DNA of 8,901 bases from Halobacteriovorax sp. (GTDB lineage: Bacteria; Bdellovibrionota; Bacteriovoracia; Bacteriovoracales; Bacteriovoracaceae): assembly GCA_002686115.1 (NCBI GenBank), contig NZAF01000185.1, positions 1 to 8,901 on the forward strand, in the 5' to 3' direction. The notes under the pieces are model-generated. The model saw only the letters and a list, made by a program, of their open reading frames with translations, was not told the DNA's origin and did no database searches. This document shows, piece after piece, positions 1 to 5,191 of the stretch. Position 1 is the first letter of the stretch, and the number at the start of each line of letters is the position of its first letter. The position numbers and the translations under genes were made by a program.

Positions 1-99
1 AAAGGTGGTATTGGCTCTAGTTCTATTGTTAATACACTTGCATCTATTTACAGTGAAGATAAAAAAGTCTTGATTGTAGATGCAGATAATCAGAATACT
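1..99. repeat. Left copy of 99-bp exact terminal direct repeat (circularisation overlap)
   Basis: These 99 bases are identical to positions 8803-8901. The repeat lies inside one continuous reading frame: the gene that starts at 8773 continues in frame from position 1. That is what an assembler produces when it closes a circular molecule with a k-mer-sized overlap. The unique circle is therefore 8802 bp. A true terminally redundant linear molecule is possible but less likely, because the redundancy is short and interrupts a gene. Confidence 0.93.
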
Positions 100-825
100 C
101 AAATTACTTTATTGAATGCACGAGGAAAAGCTGACAAAAACTCATCACTATCTGGTGTGCTTAATGGTGGTTTTGACCCTAAGAAATGTATTATAGAAAT
201 TAATGAGAATCTCCATCTTTTACAATCAGGTGGAAAATCTATTGAAACATTTAATAAAAAATATAACAGTGATGCAACTGGGAGTACTAGACTCAAAGAA
301 GCAATGACTGAACTTGATAGTGAATATGATGTGATTCTTTATGATGCTTCACCAACATTAAATTTACTTCATCAAAATATTTTAGTTGCAGCAGACTATG
401 TAATATTACCATGTGACTTGGATGTACTCAGTTTATCTGCTTCTAGGTCTATGATTCATTTTATTGAAAACACAAAAATTGAAATGGCCAAGCTTGATAT
501 TTCTGTTGCTGATATTCTAGGAATTATTCCTAATAGAAGAGATGGAAGAAGAATTGTAGATGACCAGATCCTTGATGACCTTTATAGGCTTGAAGATCAA
601 GACTTATTGGCAGGTGGAACAGTCTTTAATGCCTTACGTGACAGTAGTAACATGAAAACAGCACAGGCTCGTCGTAAGCCTTTAAATATTGTTTATCCTA
701 AAGGTAACTTAACTGAAGATTTTAGAGAACTTGCAAAAAATATTGAAACAAAGATAAATGAAAGATCTATTCACCCTTCTCTCTTTTCAGTTCAAAACAC
801 TAACACTGTTGAGGCCATGCAATAA
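1..825 (+). CDS. ParA-family partition ATPase lacking the P-loop lysine (main part; 5' end at 8773-8802)
   Basis: Across the circle junction this gene encodes 284 aa (ATG 8773, stop 823-825), a usual size for a small ParA/Soj/MinD-type ATPase. ParA proteins form ATP-dependent dimers on DNA and move or position plasmids with a ParB-like partner. Visible motifs are: the deviant Walker A KGGIGSSS at residues 11-18; the A' motif LIVDADNQNT around 34-43; the Walker B/switch region ILYDASP around 122-128; and a conserved C-terminal pattern (FNALRDSS, then KTAQARRKPL). The signature lysine K11 is present. The second lysine of KGGxGK[T/S], which contacts ATP phosphates, is Ser16, and the usual Pro of DxDPQ is Asn40. 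ATP binding may therefore be altered or lost. The stop overlaps the next start by one base (TAATG), so the two genes are probably translationally coupled. Family assignment is firm; activity is uncertain. Confidence 0.9.
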   Translation, partial: KGGIGSSSIVNTLASIYSEDKKVLIVDADNQNTQITLLNARGKADKNSSLSGVLNGGFDPKKCIIEINENLHLLQSGGKSIETFNKKYNSDATGSTRLKEAMTELDSEYDVILYDASPTLNLLHQNILVAADYVILPCDLDVLSLSASRSMIHFIENTKIEMAKLDISVADILGIIPNRRDGRRIVDDQILDDLYRLEDQDLLAGGTVFNALRDSSNMKTAQARRKPLNIVYPKGNLTEDFRELAKNIETKINERSIHPSLFSVQNTNTVEAMQ

Positions 826-1430
826 TGAGAGTTGAAACTAGAAGCCAAAAGAAGAAAAAAAATAATTCTATTGGTAGCTTGATTGATTTTACTGAACCTG
901 TTGAATCTGCTGAGATTGTTGAAGATTTTATTCTAACTGATGAAGCATCTAAGCAATTTAAGAAAAATGAGATTAAAAAGAAAGCTCAAGAAAAAAAGCT
1001 AAGTAATAAAATTAAATCACTTGATAAGAAAATTGAAAAAACTGATAAGTTAATTGCTAAAGCTAAGAAACAAGAATTAAAACCCTCATATTCTTTGCAT
1101 GAACCTGAAACAATCATTGCACACTCTCTGCATACAGCAAGCAAAACCCTGCACACAAAACAACACAACATATCAAAAACAGATTATTATATGCTTAATC
1201 GTTTACCAAAGCTTGTTATGAAATTTGTTTTAGAAAAGTCAGTAGAACAAAACATTAAAGAGAATGAAATATTATTCTTAGATACTTTTGAACTTAAGTC
1301 TTATACAAATAAATCAGCTTCTCATATCGCTAACACTCTTCAAAACTTAGCAAAAAAAGGCTTCATTGATATAGTTGAATCAAAATCAAATGGAATGAGA
1401 CAGCTTAGAGTTAATTCAGCACTTCTTTAA
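825..1430 (+). CDS. Putative ParB-like or DNA-binding partner of ParA (coiled coil plus C-terminal winged helix)
   Basis: This 201-aa basic protein starts inside the parA stop codon (TAATG), with GAGG at 811-814 as a possible ribosome site. I recognise no named family. The N-terminal 20 residues are Lys/Arg-rich. Residues about 44-85 form a charged helix with coiled-coil character. Residues about 120-200 look like a winged helix: helices at 121-142 and 155-180, with LKSYTNKSASHIANTLQNLA resembling an HTH, then a beta-wing (GFIDIVES...MRQLRVN). The gene order suggests a centromere-binding adaptor for the ParA. The repeats within and just downstream of the gene are plausible binding sites. It could also be a small replication initiator. 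Residues 100-111 (HSLHTASKTLHT) are encoded by iteron-like DNA, so protein and DNA sequence are linked there. Confidence 0.6.
   Translation: MRVETRSQKKKKNNSIGSLIDFTEPVESAEIVEDFILTDEASKQFKKNEIKKKAQEKKLSNKIKSLDKKIEKTDKLIAKAKKQELKPSYSLHEPETIIAHSLHTASKTLHTKQHNISKTDYYMLNRLPKLVMKFVLEKSVEQNIKENEILFLDTFELKSYTNKSASHIANTLQNLAKKGFIDIVESKSNGMRQLRVNSALL
1118..1156 (+). repeat. Iteron-like repeats inside the ParA-partner gene
   Basis: Three related units lie within the coding sequence: TGCACACT at 1118-1125, the variant TGCATAC at 1129-1135, and ACCCTGCACAC at 1146-1156. They match the core of the repeats 330-400 bp downstream. They translate as His-Thr containing segments, so a DNA-site function may constrain this part of the protein. 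Confidence 0.6.
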
Positions 1431-1483
1431 AGCTTTATCTCTTTTCACACTCCCTTAATACTTCTCAAACAGTCATTACACAA

Positions 1484-1558
1484 ACCCTGCACACTTCTTG
1501 TAAGACCCTTCATTCTTTTTTGTGCACCACACACAACCCTGCACACTCCCTGCACACT
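1484..1558 (+). repeat. Iteron-like direct repeats CCCTGCACACT (candidate parS or replication origin)
   Basis: Exact CCCTGCACACT units lie at 1485-1495, 1537-1547 and 1548-1558; the last two abut in tandem at 11-bp phase, one helical turn. Degenerate relatives are TTCACACTCCC near 1445, TGCACCACACA at 1523-1533, ACCCTTCAT near 1505 and ACCCTACAA near 1570. Direct repeats with helical phasing directly behind a parA/parB-like pair are typical of plasmid centromeres and of Rep-binding iterons. Which of the two applies cannot be decided from sequence alone. Confidence 0.65.
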
Positions 1559-1707
1559 CTTTTCATGAACCCTACAAAACCACGTAAAACTCTATAGAAA
1601 CACTACAAATGACTACATGATGTATTTCAAATACAAACTTATAGATATAATTAAACTTGGGTTGGAAATTAAAATAAGTAAATTTATCTTTTAAATAAAA
1701 ATCTTTT

Positions 1708-1821
1708 CAGAAGCTCATATTTTCATTCTGAGAACTTCTCATAACAGCCCATGAGTTAGTATTAAATTTTAAATGAAAGCTCTTATTTAAGGGCTGAGGC
1801 TTGCAAAAGTTTTCAACTTTT
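1708..1821. repeat. Cluster of inverted repeats, possible structured RNA or DNA element
   Basis: Several pairings are visible. GAAGCTCA near 1710 faces TGAGAACTTC near 1729-1738. CAGCCC at 1745-1750 faces GGGCTG at 1791-1796. AAAAGTT at 1805-1811 faces AACTTTT at 1815-1821 across a three-base loop. A longer-range match pairs AGCT...TTTCAT (about 1712-1726) with ATGAAAGCT (about 1772-1780). Some pairings compete, which would suit a small RNA, a leader with alternative folds, or a single-strand initiation structure. No T-run follows the last hairpin closely enough to call a terminator. Confidence 0.35.
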
Positions 1822-1868
1822 ACTGCACCTAAACTAAATATAAAATCTAATTATCAAAGGATAACTTA

Positions 1869-2105
1869 ATGCAAAAAACTTTAGAAGAAATAGCATCAGA
1901 TTATAGAAAAATGTATTTTAAACATATTTCAAAAGAAAGAGATGTAGAAGAGGTTGAACTTATAACTTTTATTAATGAATTAATTGAAAAGAAGATTATT
2001 TCAAAACAAAAAAAAGATGATCTAATCGATTGTTCAGATATGAATATTATTTTTGTCATTAATGATATTGATCAATATGAAATTGAATTAAGCATTAAGA
2101 AATGA
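1869..2105 (+). CDS. Hypothetical acidic 78-aa protein
   Basis: ATG 1869 is preceded by AAAGGA at 1856-1861 with seven bases of spacing, which supports a real gene. The protein is rich in Glu, Asp, Ile and Lys. It is predicted mostly helical in its first two-thirds (LEEIASDYRKMYFKHISK, then ELITFINELIEKK) and ends in beta-like IIFVINDIDQYEIELSIKK. There is no signal peptide or membrane segment. I recognise no family. Its 3' end overlaps the convergent methyltransferase 3' end by 18 bases (2088-2105), so the two transcripts are antisense at their tails. A small regulator or antitoxin-like protein is possible but not shown. Confidence 0.7.
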   Translation: MQKTLEEIASDYRKMYFKHISKERDVEEVELITFINELIEKKIISKQKKDDLIDCSDMNIIFVINDIDQYEIELSIKK

Positions 2106-2957
2106 CTGCTTTACAGTATTAGAAAATAGGGGAGGAACACTATTAGCAATTACTTGAATTGTAGCTCTTAAATTTTTCCTCTTATTAAATTGAAATGAAT
2201 CAGGGAATGACTGAATTCTTGCTAGCTCTCTTACTGATAGTCTTCTTTTAAAATTATCCTTGTTAATAAAATATTGATCATAAAATGAACTTGTAATTGT
2301 ATTACATACTTTATTTAAATCTAACTCTTTATGATAATCTAAACGACCTGAGTTAAATGATTCATTATAATATCTTGATTTATCTATCTTAGGATTATTT
2401 TCAAGAATATCATTTAAAATCATTGCATTATTATTTGATTTATCTAATTTCATTTTATTAAAACTTTTATCTCTTGAACCAAATACAAATAATCTTTTTC
2501 TTTTTTGTGATACACCATAATCATTCATAACAACTTCATGCATATCTAAACTATATCCTAAATCACTTATGCGATTAAAGAATTCTTCTGATACATCAAA
2601 ATCTAAGAAATCTAGTACTTGCTCCATAAAAAAATACATAGGCTTATTTTCTTTTAGAACATTTATAAAAGCATATATTGATTGTCCTTGAATTGAATTT
2701 ATAGACTCTCTCTTCCCAAGTTTAGAATAAGCAGTACATGAAGGTGATCCAATAAGAATATCAATATTATTATACTTAGGTACATTTTTAAGAAGATCTA
2801 CATTAAAGCAATTTTTTGATATGTTATCTTTGTATATATCTATTGCATGATTCCAGTTATCAAATGCACCAACAATTTTGAAATTGTTATCAAGGGAGAA
2901 GGGGAGATCCCAGCCACCACAACCACTAAAGATTGATAGTATGTTTATTTTTTTCAT
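2088..2957 (-). CDS. Orphan DNA (cytosine-5-)-methyltransferase
   Basis: This 289-aa protein transfers methyl from S-adenosylmethionine to C5 of cytosine in DNA. Motifs occur in canonical order: I, SIFSGCGG (8-15); IV, GSPSCTAYS (70-78) with catalytic Cys74; VI, EQV (112-114) instead of ENV; VIII, QKRKR (151-155); IX, RRLSVRELARIQSFPDSF (238-255); X, VIANSVPP (269-276). The target-recognition region between VIII and IX is short, about 75 residues, so the enzyme is at the small end of the family. Proline normally precedes the catalytic cysteine; here it is Ser73. Start codon 2957 lies just before motif I and overlaps the upstream gene by 32 bases. No recognisable endonuclease is adjacent, so it is probably solitary: protection against host restriction, or epigenetic control. 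Target sequence unknown. Confidence 0.93.
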   Translation of the reverse strand: MKKINILSIFSGCGGWDLPFSLDNNFKIVGAFDNWNHAIDIYKDNISKNCFNVDLLKNVPKYNNIDILIGSPSCTAYSKLGKRESINSIQGQSIYAFINVLKENKPMYFFMEQVLDFLDFDVSEEFFNRISDLGYSLDMHEVVMNDYGVSQKRKRLFVFGSRDKSFNKMKLDKSNNNAMILNDILENNPKIDKSRYYNESFNSGRLDYHKELDLNKVCNTITSSFYDQYFINKDNFKRRLSVRELARIQSFPDSFQFNKRKNLRATIQVIANSVPPLFSNTVKQSFLNA

Positions 2958-3534
2958 ATTTATCTACTATTTTATTGATTGAATCTCTTAGCTTGCATAA
3001 TTCATCAATACTTTTCTTGCTGTGTTGAATACTCTTTAATGAACCTTGAAATGATTCTATTTGCTCAATAAACAAATCAGATTCAGACTTTAAGTTAAAT
3101 CCAAAATTAAAGATTTTTTCTTCTTCATTTGATTCTGGCTGTTTTTTTGAACAATACTCTTTATCAATTAGATCTTTTAAATCTATATATTTTAATTTTT
3201 TAAGATATTTTATCGAATGCTTTTTAATGAAATTGATTAAAGACTCTTCTTCAATGTATGACAGAAGCACTAATTTAGATATAGTGAAGCTTTTAAATTG
3301 CTTTGTATTTAATGTATCTATTTTTGATATTCTTATTAAATCTCTTATTCTTGTTTTTGATAGACCAGTCTCTGATATTGTTGTCATATAAAATTCATCA
3401 ATTGCTGTGCTTGATGAATAGTTTAGAATAAACTCCATCTTAATTTTGTTTAAAATTGAGCCTATCTCTAAATATGACATTGTTTGAGATATTAATAACT
3501 TATTTATTTTATTAAATGCTAATTGAATATTCAT
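2926..3534 (-). CDS. Hypothetical protein with HTH-like N-terminal half, upstream of and overlapping the methyltransferase
   Basis: This 202-aa, Lys/Ile/Ser-rich protein overlaps the methyltransferase start by 32 bases, implying co-transcription. Residues about 15-125 have the layout of DUF3102/ParB-HTH-like domains: YLEIGSILNKIK (21-32), an HTH-like SETGLSKTRIRDLIRISKI (54-72), then FTISKLVLLSYI (83-94) and a helical tail. Residues about 150-195 look coiled-coil (IEQIESFQGSLKSIQ...). This resemblance is by eye only. It may be a DNA-binding partner or specificity/regulatory subunit for the methyltransferase. A diverged endonuclease cannot be excluded, but no PD-(D/E)xK or HNH motif is visible. 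The ribosome site is poor for both ATG 3534 and the in-frame ATG at 3480, so the start is uncertain. Confidence 0.65.
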   Translation of the reverse strand: MNIQLAFNKINKLLISQTMSYLEIGSILNKIKMEFILNYSSSTAIDEFYMTTISETGLSKTRIRDLIRISKIDTLNTKQFKSFTISKLVLLSYIEEESLINFIKKHSIKYLKKLKYIDLKDLIDKEYCSKKQPESNEEEKIFNFGFNLKSESDLFIEQIESFQGSLKSIQHSKKSIDELCKLRDSINKIVDKYEKNKHTINL

Positions 3535-3592
3535 ATATAAATAATAATTTAAATTCTTTTTATTATCGCCAAGGAAATTACTTCACCAATAG

Positions 3593-3602
3593 CAGAATTC
3601 TG
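3593..3602. promoter_or_regulatory. Perfect palindrome CAGAATTCTG in divergent intergenic region
   Basis: This ten-base perfect palindrome sits in the 155-bp gap between the minus-strand 202-aa gene and the plus-strand gene at 3690. A half-site-like AATTCCAG follows at 3605-3612. The position between divergent genes suits an operator, perhaps for the HTH-like protein. The short length makes chance a real alternative. Confidence 0.3.
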
Positions 3603-3689
3603 TTAATTCCAGACTTTTTTCCAATGATATTTTCCTTATGTTTTTTTATTTCTTTAAAAAAATAAGTACTGCAATTTAAAGGAGTTTTT

Positions 3690-3911
3690 ATGACAAATGA
3701 TTTTAAAAGAATAGTTTTGGATATCTGTATTATGCTAGATATGAACAAATATGACAGTTTTGATGTTGAAAGATCCATGCATTTGGCTTTTTCATTTTCT
3801 CTAATATTAGAAGAAATGAATGTTGTTAAAATTACTGATAAGTTTAATGTAGAAATTTTGGACTTAATCAAATATGAGAAAGCCCTAAGATTTTTTGATT
3901 TATTTGATTAA
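3690..3911 (+). CDS. Hypothetical 73-aa protein
   Basis: A strong ribosome site, AAAGGAG at 3678-3684, lies five bases before ATG 3690. The protein is mostly helical with alternating hydrophobic and acidic residues (FKRIVLDICIMLDMNKYDSF, then LAFSFSLILEEMNVVKI) and ends RFFDLFD. The hydrophobic stretches are amphipathic rather than membrane-spanning. I recognise no family. It is convergent with the minus-strand 116-aa gene and overlaps its last 12 bases (3900-3911). The minus-strand reading frame over the same DNA lacks a comparable ribosome site and was not accepted. Confidence 0.7.
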   Translation: MTNDFKRIVLDICIMLDMNKYDSFDVERSMHLAFSFSLILEEMNVVKITDKFNVEILDLIKYEKALRFFDLFD

Positions 3912-4250
3912 AGTATATCTTTTCTTAATATTTTTCCCAATATTGGGTAATAAGCTATCTCTAAATGAAAGATATACACTTCTATTAAGATTGAAATAAT
4001 ACTGTATTTCTTCTTCACTTTTGAATGCTGAATATTTAACTTTAGATAAAATTATCATTGCTGGACTTTTCTTATAGTTACAAAATCCTTCTTTTTCTAA
4101 AAAGTCTATTCTTACTGTATTACACCAAAATGTTTTATTATAGATTGTAATGGTTCTATATTTTAGATTTAAACTATTATGCCCTGTTCCCAAGGCATTG
4201 TAATAGCTAATAAAAAAGATTGTTAAAGAGTAACCAATTATTTTAAACAT
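3900..4250 (-). CDS. Hypothetical 116-aa protein with signal-peptide-like or membrane-anchor N-terminus
   Basis: This is the third gene of a minus-strand operon. ATG 4250 overlaps the stop of the preceding gene by eight bases and has GGAAGGT just upstream. Residues 1-20 (MFKIIGYSLTIFFISYYNAL) have a short basic start and a hydrophobic core, ending in ALG: a signal peptide or single membrane anchor. The remainder is basic and aromatic with two cysteines (43 and 57) that could form a disulfide if exported. It ends IGKNIKKRYTLIK. I know no matching family. Envelope location is inferred. Roles such as surface exclusion, entry or exit of DNA, or a toxin-like product are all open. Confidence 0.65.
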   Translation of the reverse strand: MFKIIGYSLTIFFISYYNALGTGHNSLNLKYRTITIYNKTFWCNTVRIDFLEKEGFCNYKKSPAMIILSKVKYSAFKSEEEIQYYFNLNRSVYLSFRDSLLPNIGKNIKKRYTLIK

Positions 4251-4440
4251 TATAACCTTCCATTAGATTTTTCTTATATTCTTTTAGTAATTCAGACTCT
4301 AATTTTAATCTTTTTATTTCTTTTAAAAGTCTTTGCTTTTCTCTTTTTAAAAGCCAATTTTCTTGCTTGATATAACTGCTCTCTCTTCTTAAGACATAAT
4401 CATGTTGAGAGGAAGTTTTAGTTTTAAATAATGCCTTCAT
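4243..4440 (-). CDS. Hypothetical 65-aa basic coiled-coil protein
   Basis: This is the second gene of the minus-strand operon. ATG 4440 overlaps the upstream stop by one base (TAATG), and AAAGGAAG lies about seven bases before it. After about 15 residues the chain is one long, highly charged helix (residues about 16-60: LRRESSYIKQENWLLKREK, then LLKEIKRLKLESELLKEYKK). Leu/Ile recur at heptad-like spacing, so it is probably a coiled-coil dimer. It could be a DNA-binding or adaptor protein, or a partner for the membrane-anchored product encoded next. No family recognised. Confidence 0.7.
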   Translation of the reverse strand: MKALFKTKTSSQHDYVLRRESSYIKQENWLLKREKQRLLKEIKRLKLESELLKEYKKNLMEGYNV

Positions 4441-4631
4441 TATGCTGCTTCCTTTGTTGAAAATCTTTTCTTTAAAGAAGATCCAATTACTTTAAGTACA
4501 TAAGCTTTAGATAATGTAATACAGAATGCTTTATCTTCTTCTAGTTCAAAAATTACTAATAGATTTGAATTTTTACAGATTAATTTGAAGTTATTTACAA
4601 AGATTAAAGTGTTTTTTTTATTTGTTTTCAT
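4440..4631 (-). CDS. Hypothetical 63-aa protein, first gene of minus-strand operon
   Basis: ATG 4631 is chosen because AGGAGG (complement of 4636-4641) lies four bases upstream. A longer frame to 4676 would start within the inverted repeat without a ribosome site. The protein MKTNKKNTLIFVNNFKLICK... alternates basic and beta-prone hydrophobic segments (LLVIFELEEDKAFCITLSKA) and ends in a basic helix. It resembles a small beta-barrel-like fold, but no family is recognised. Its stop overlaps the next start by one base, so the three genes down to 3900 are probably one transcript. Confidence 0.7.
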   Translation of the reverse strand: MKTNKKNTLIFVNNFKLICKNSNLLVIFELEEDKAFCITLSKAYVLKVIGSSLKKRFSTKEAA

Positions 4632-4647
4632 AGTGCCTCCTGATGTG

Positions 4648-4676
4648 TTTATCAAAAAGCATATTAAGAAAAGCAA
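4648..4676 (-). promoter_or_regulatory. Weak candidate promoter for the minus-strand three-gene operon
   Basis: On the minus strand, TTGCTT (4676-4671) and GATAAA (4653-4648) are separated by 17 bases and lie just upstream of ATG 4631. The match to the sigma-70 consensus is modest, and the leader would be very short. If real, it lies in the left arm of the long inverted repeat, so anything binding or extruding that repeat would affect it. Confidence 0.3.
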
Positions 4677-4728
4677 TACTCAAGAGCCTTGGCAGCGTGA
4701 AACTCTTGAATATTACTTTTTATGCTTT
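4656..4728. repeat. Long imperfect inverted repeat (candidate origin, packaging or regulatory hairpin)
   Basis: The left arm 4656-4686 and right arm 4703-4728 flank a 16-base loop (CCTTGGCAGCGTGAAA). The inner 12 bases AATACTCAAGAG pair with CTCTTGAATATT with one mismatch. One more mismatch and five pairs follow, then a five-base bulge (4664-4668), then eight perfect pairs (AAAGCATA with TATGCTTT). About 24 of 26 positions pair. The structure lies between divergent genes, in front of the small-protein/ATPase/initiator operon. Such a hairpin could be a rolling-circle or transfer origin, a packaging signal or an operator. It is not a terminator of any gene here. Confidence 0.75.
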
Positions 4729-4808
4729 ACAAACAGCCTTTTAAGGGAGGGTAGATATTTGAAATAACTATATAACAGAACTTTTTTTAATCATTTTTTA
4801 ATTAACTA

Positions 4809-4820
4809 TCCATTTAATCT
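4809..4820 (+). repeat. Copy of TCCATTTAATCT before the 103-aa gene
   Basis: This is an exact match to 7940-7951. It lies 46 bases upstream of ATG 4867, between the long hairpin and the operon, where a promoter or activator site would be expected. Confidence 0.4.
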
Positions 4821-4866
4821 CTTAGTGGGACAAAACTAAACCATTTTGAAGAAAAAGGAGGAAAAA

Positions 4867-5178
4867 ATGGAAAGAATTATTAGAAATGTTGTTCTTGAAA
4901 AAGAAGTAGAGGTTATTAAGTGTGAAGAGAGAAGCAAGCTCGATAATGAAGGTAATGTTGAATATGACATTGAGCTCAAAATTGACATCTATAAAAGAAA
5001 GTTAAAGAGGGAAGTTCAATCAATTGAGCTATTAAAAAGCAAAGTTAAGCTTAAGCCTGGAAAGCATCTTGTTAAGATTAGAGAAACTGCTATGTTTTTA
5101 AACTCTTACAAAATGCCTGATGGAAGAACCAATGTTAACCATGATTACTTTTACACAATTGTAGAATTAGTTAAGTAA
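4867..5178 (+). CDS. Hypothetical 103-aa protein, first gene of ATPase/initiator operon
   Basis: ATG 4867 has an excellent ribosome site, AAGGAGG at 4855-4861, five bases upstream. A TTG at 4846 in the same frame would put that site inside the gene, so it is rejected. The protein is charged and beta-rich: MERIIRNVVLEKEVEVIK, a middle basic segment, then KLKPGKHLVKIRETAMFL and FYTIVELVK at the C-terminus. There is no membrane segment. Its size, beta content and place before an FtsK-like ATPase and a Rep_trans protein recall two types: the small accessory proteins of Tn916-like transfer modules, and single-strand-binding proteins of filamentous phages. That is context only; I do not recognise the family. 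Confidence 0.7.
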   Translation: MERIIRNVVLEKEVEVIKCEERSKLDNEGNVEYDIELKIDIYKRKLKREVQSIELLKSKVKLKPGKHLVKIRETAMFLNSYKMPDGRTNVNHDYFYTIVELVK

Positions 5179-5191
5179 GTGAGTTCTTCTA

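Larger units (their letters stand above)
1431..1868. other. 438-bp non-coding region: G-poor iteron tract followed by inverted-repeat tract
   Basis: No convincing gene is present. Bases 1441-1620 are strongly strand-asymmetric: I count about 60 C against about 13 G on the plus strand. This part contains the iterons. Bases 1620-1700 are AT-rich. Bases 1700-1825 contain several inverted repeats and could form a structured RNA or single-stranded DNA. TATAAA at 1839-1844 is a possible -10 box for the gene at 1869, but I see no convincing -35. The stretch combines repeats, an AT-rich segment and secondary structure, as an origin region would. Confidence 0.55.

Noticed and set aside
99..296. 65-codon minus-strand open frame
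   Set aside because: It lies inside the well-supported ParA frame, has no ribosome site, and its translation shows no domain.
986..1171. 61-codon minus-strand open frame with many Leu/Ser/Cys
   Set aside because: It is the mirror of the Lys-rich coiled-coil coding region, which makes apparent hydrophobic frames; no ribosome site.
1484..1558. CRISPR array
   Set aside because: The repeats are 11 bp, with irregular or zero spacing and no spacer-sized units; no cas genes.
3578..3871. 97-codon minus-strand open frame
   Set aside because: It is mostly antisense to the 73-aa plus-strand gene, which has AAAGGAG at ideal spacing.
4585..4767. 60-codon plus-strand open frame
   Set aside because: It overlaps the minus-strand 63-aa gene and runs through both arms of the long inverted repeat; no ribosome site.
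4846..4866. TTG start seven codons upstream for the 103-aa protein
   Set aside because: It would place the strong AAGGAGG site inside the gene; ATG 4867 sits at the right distance from it.
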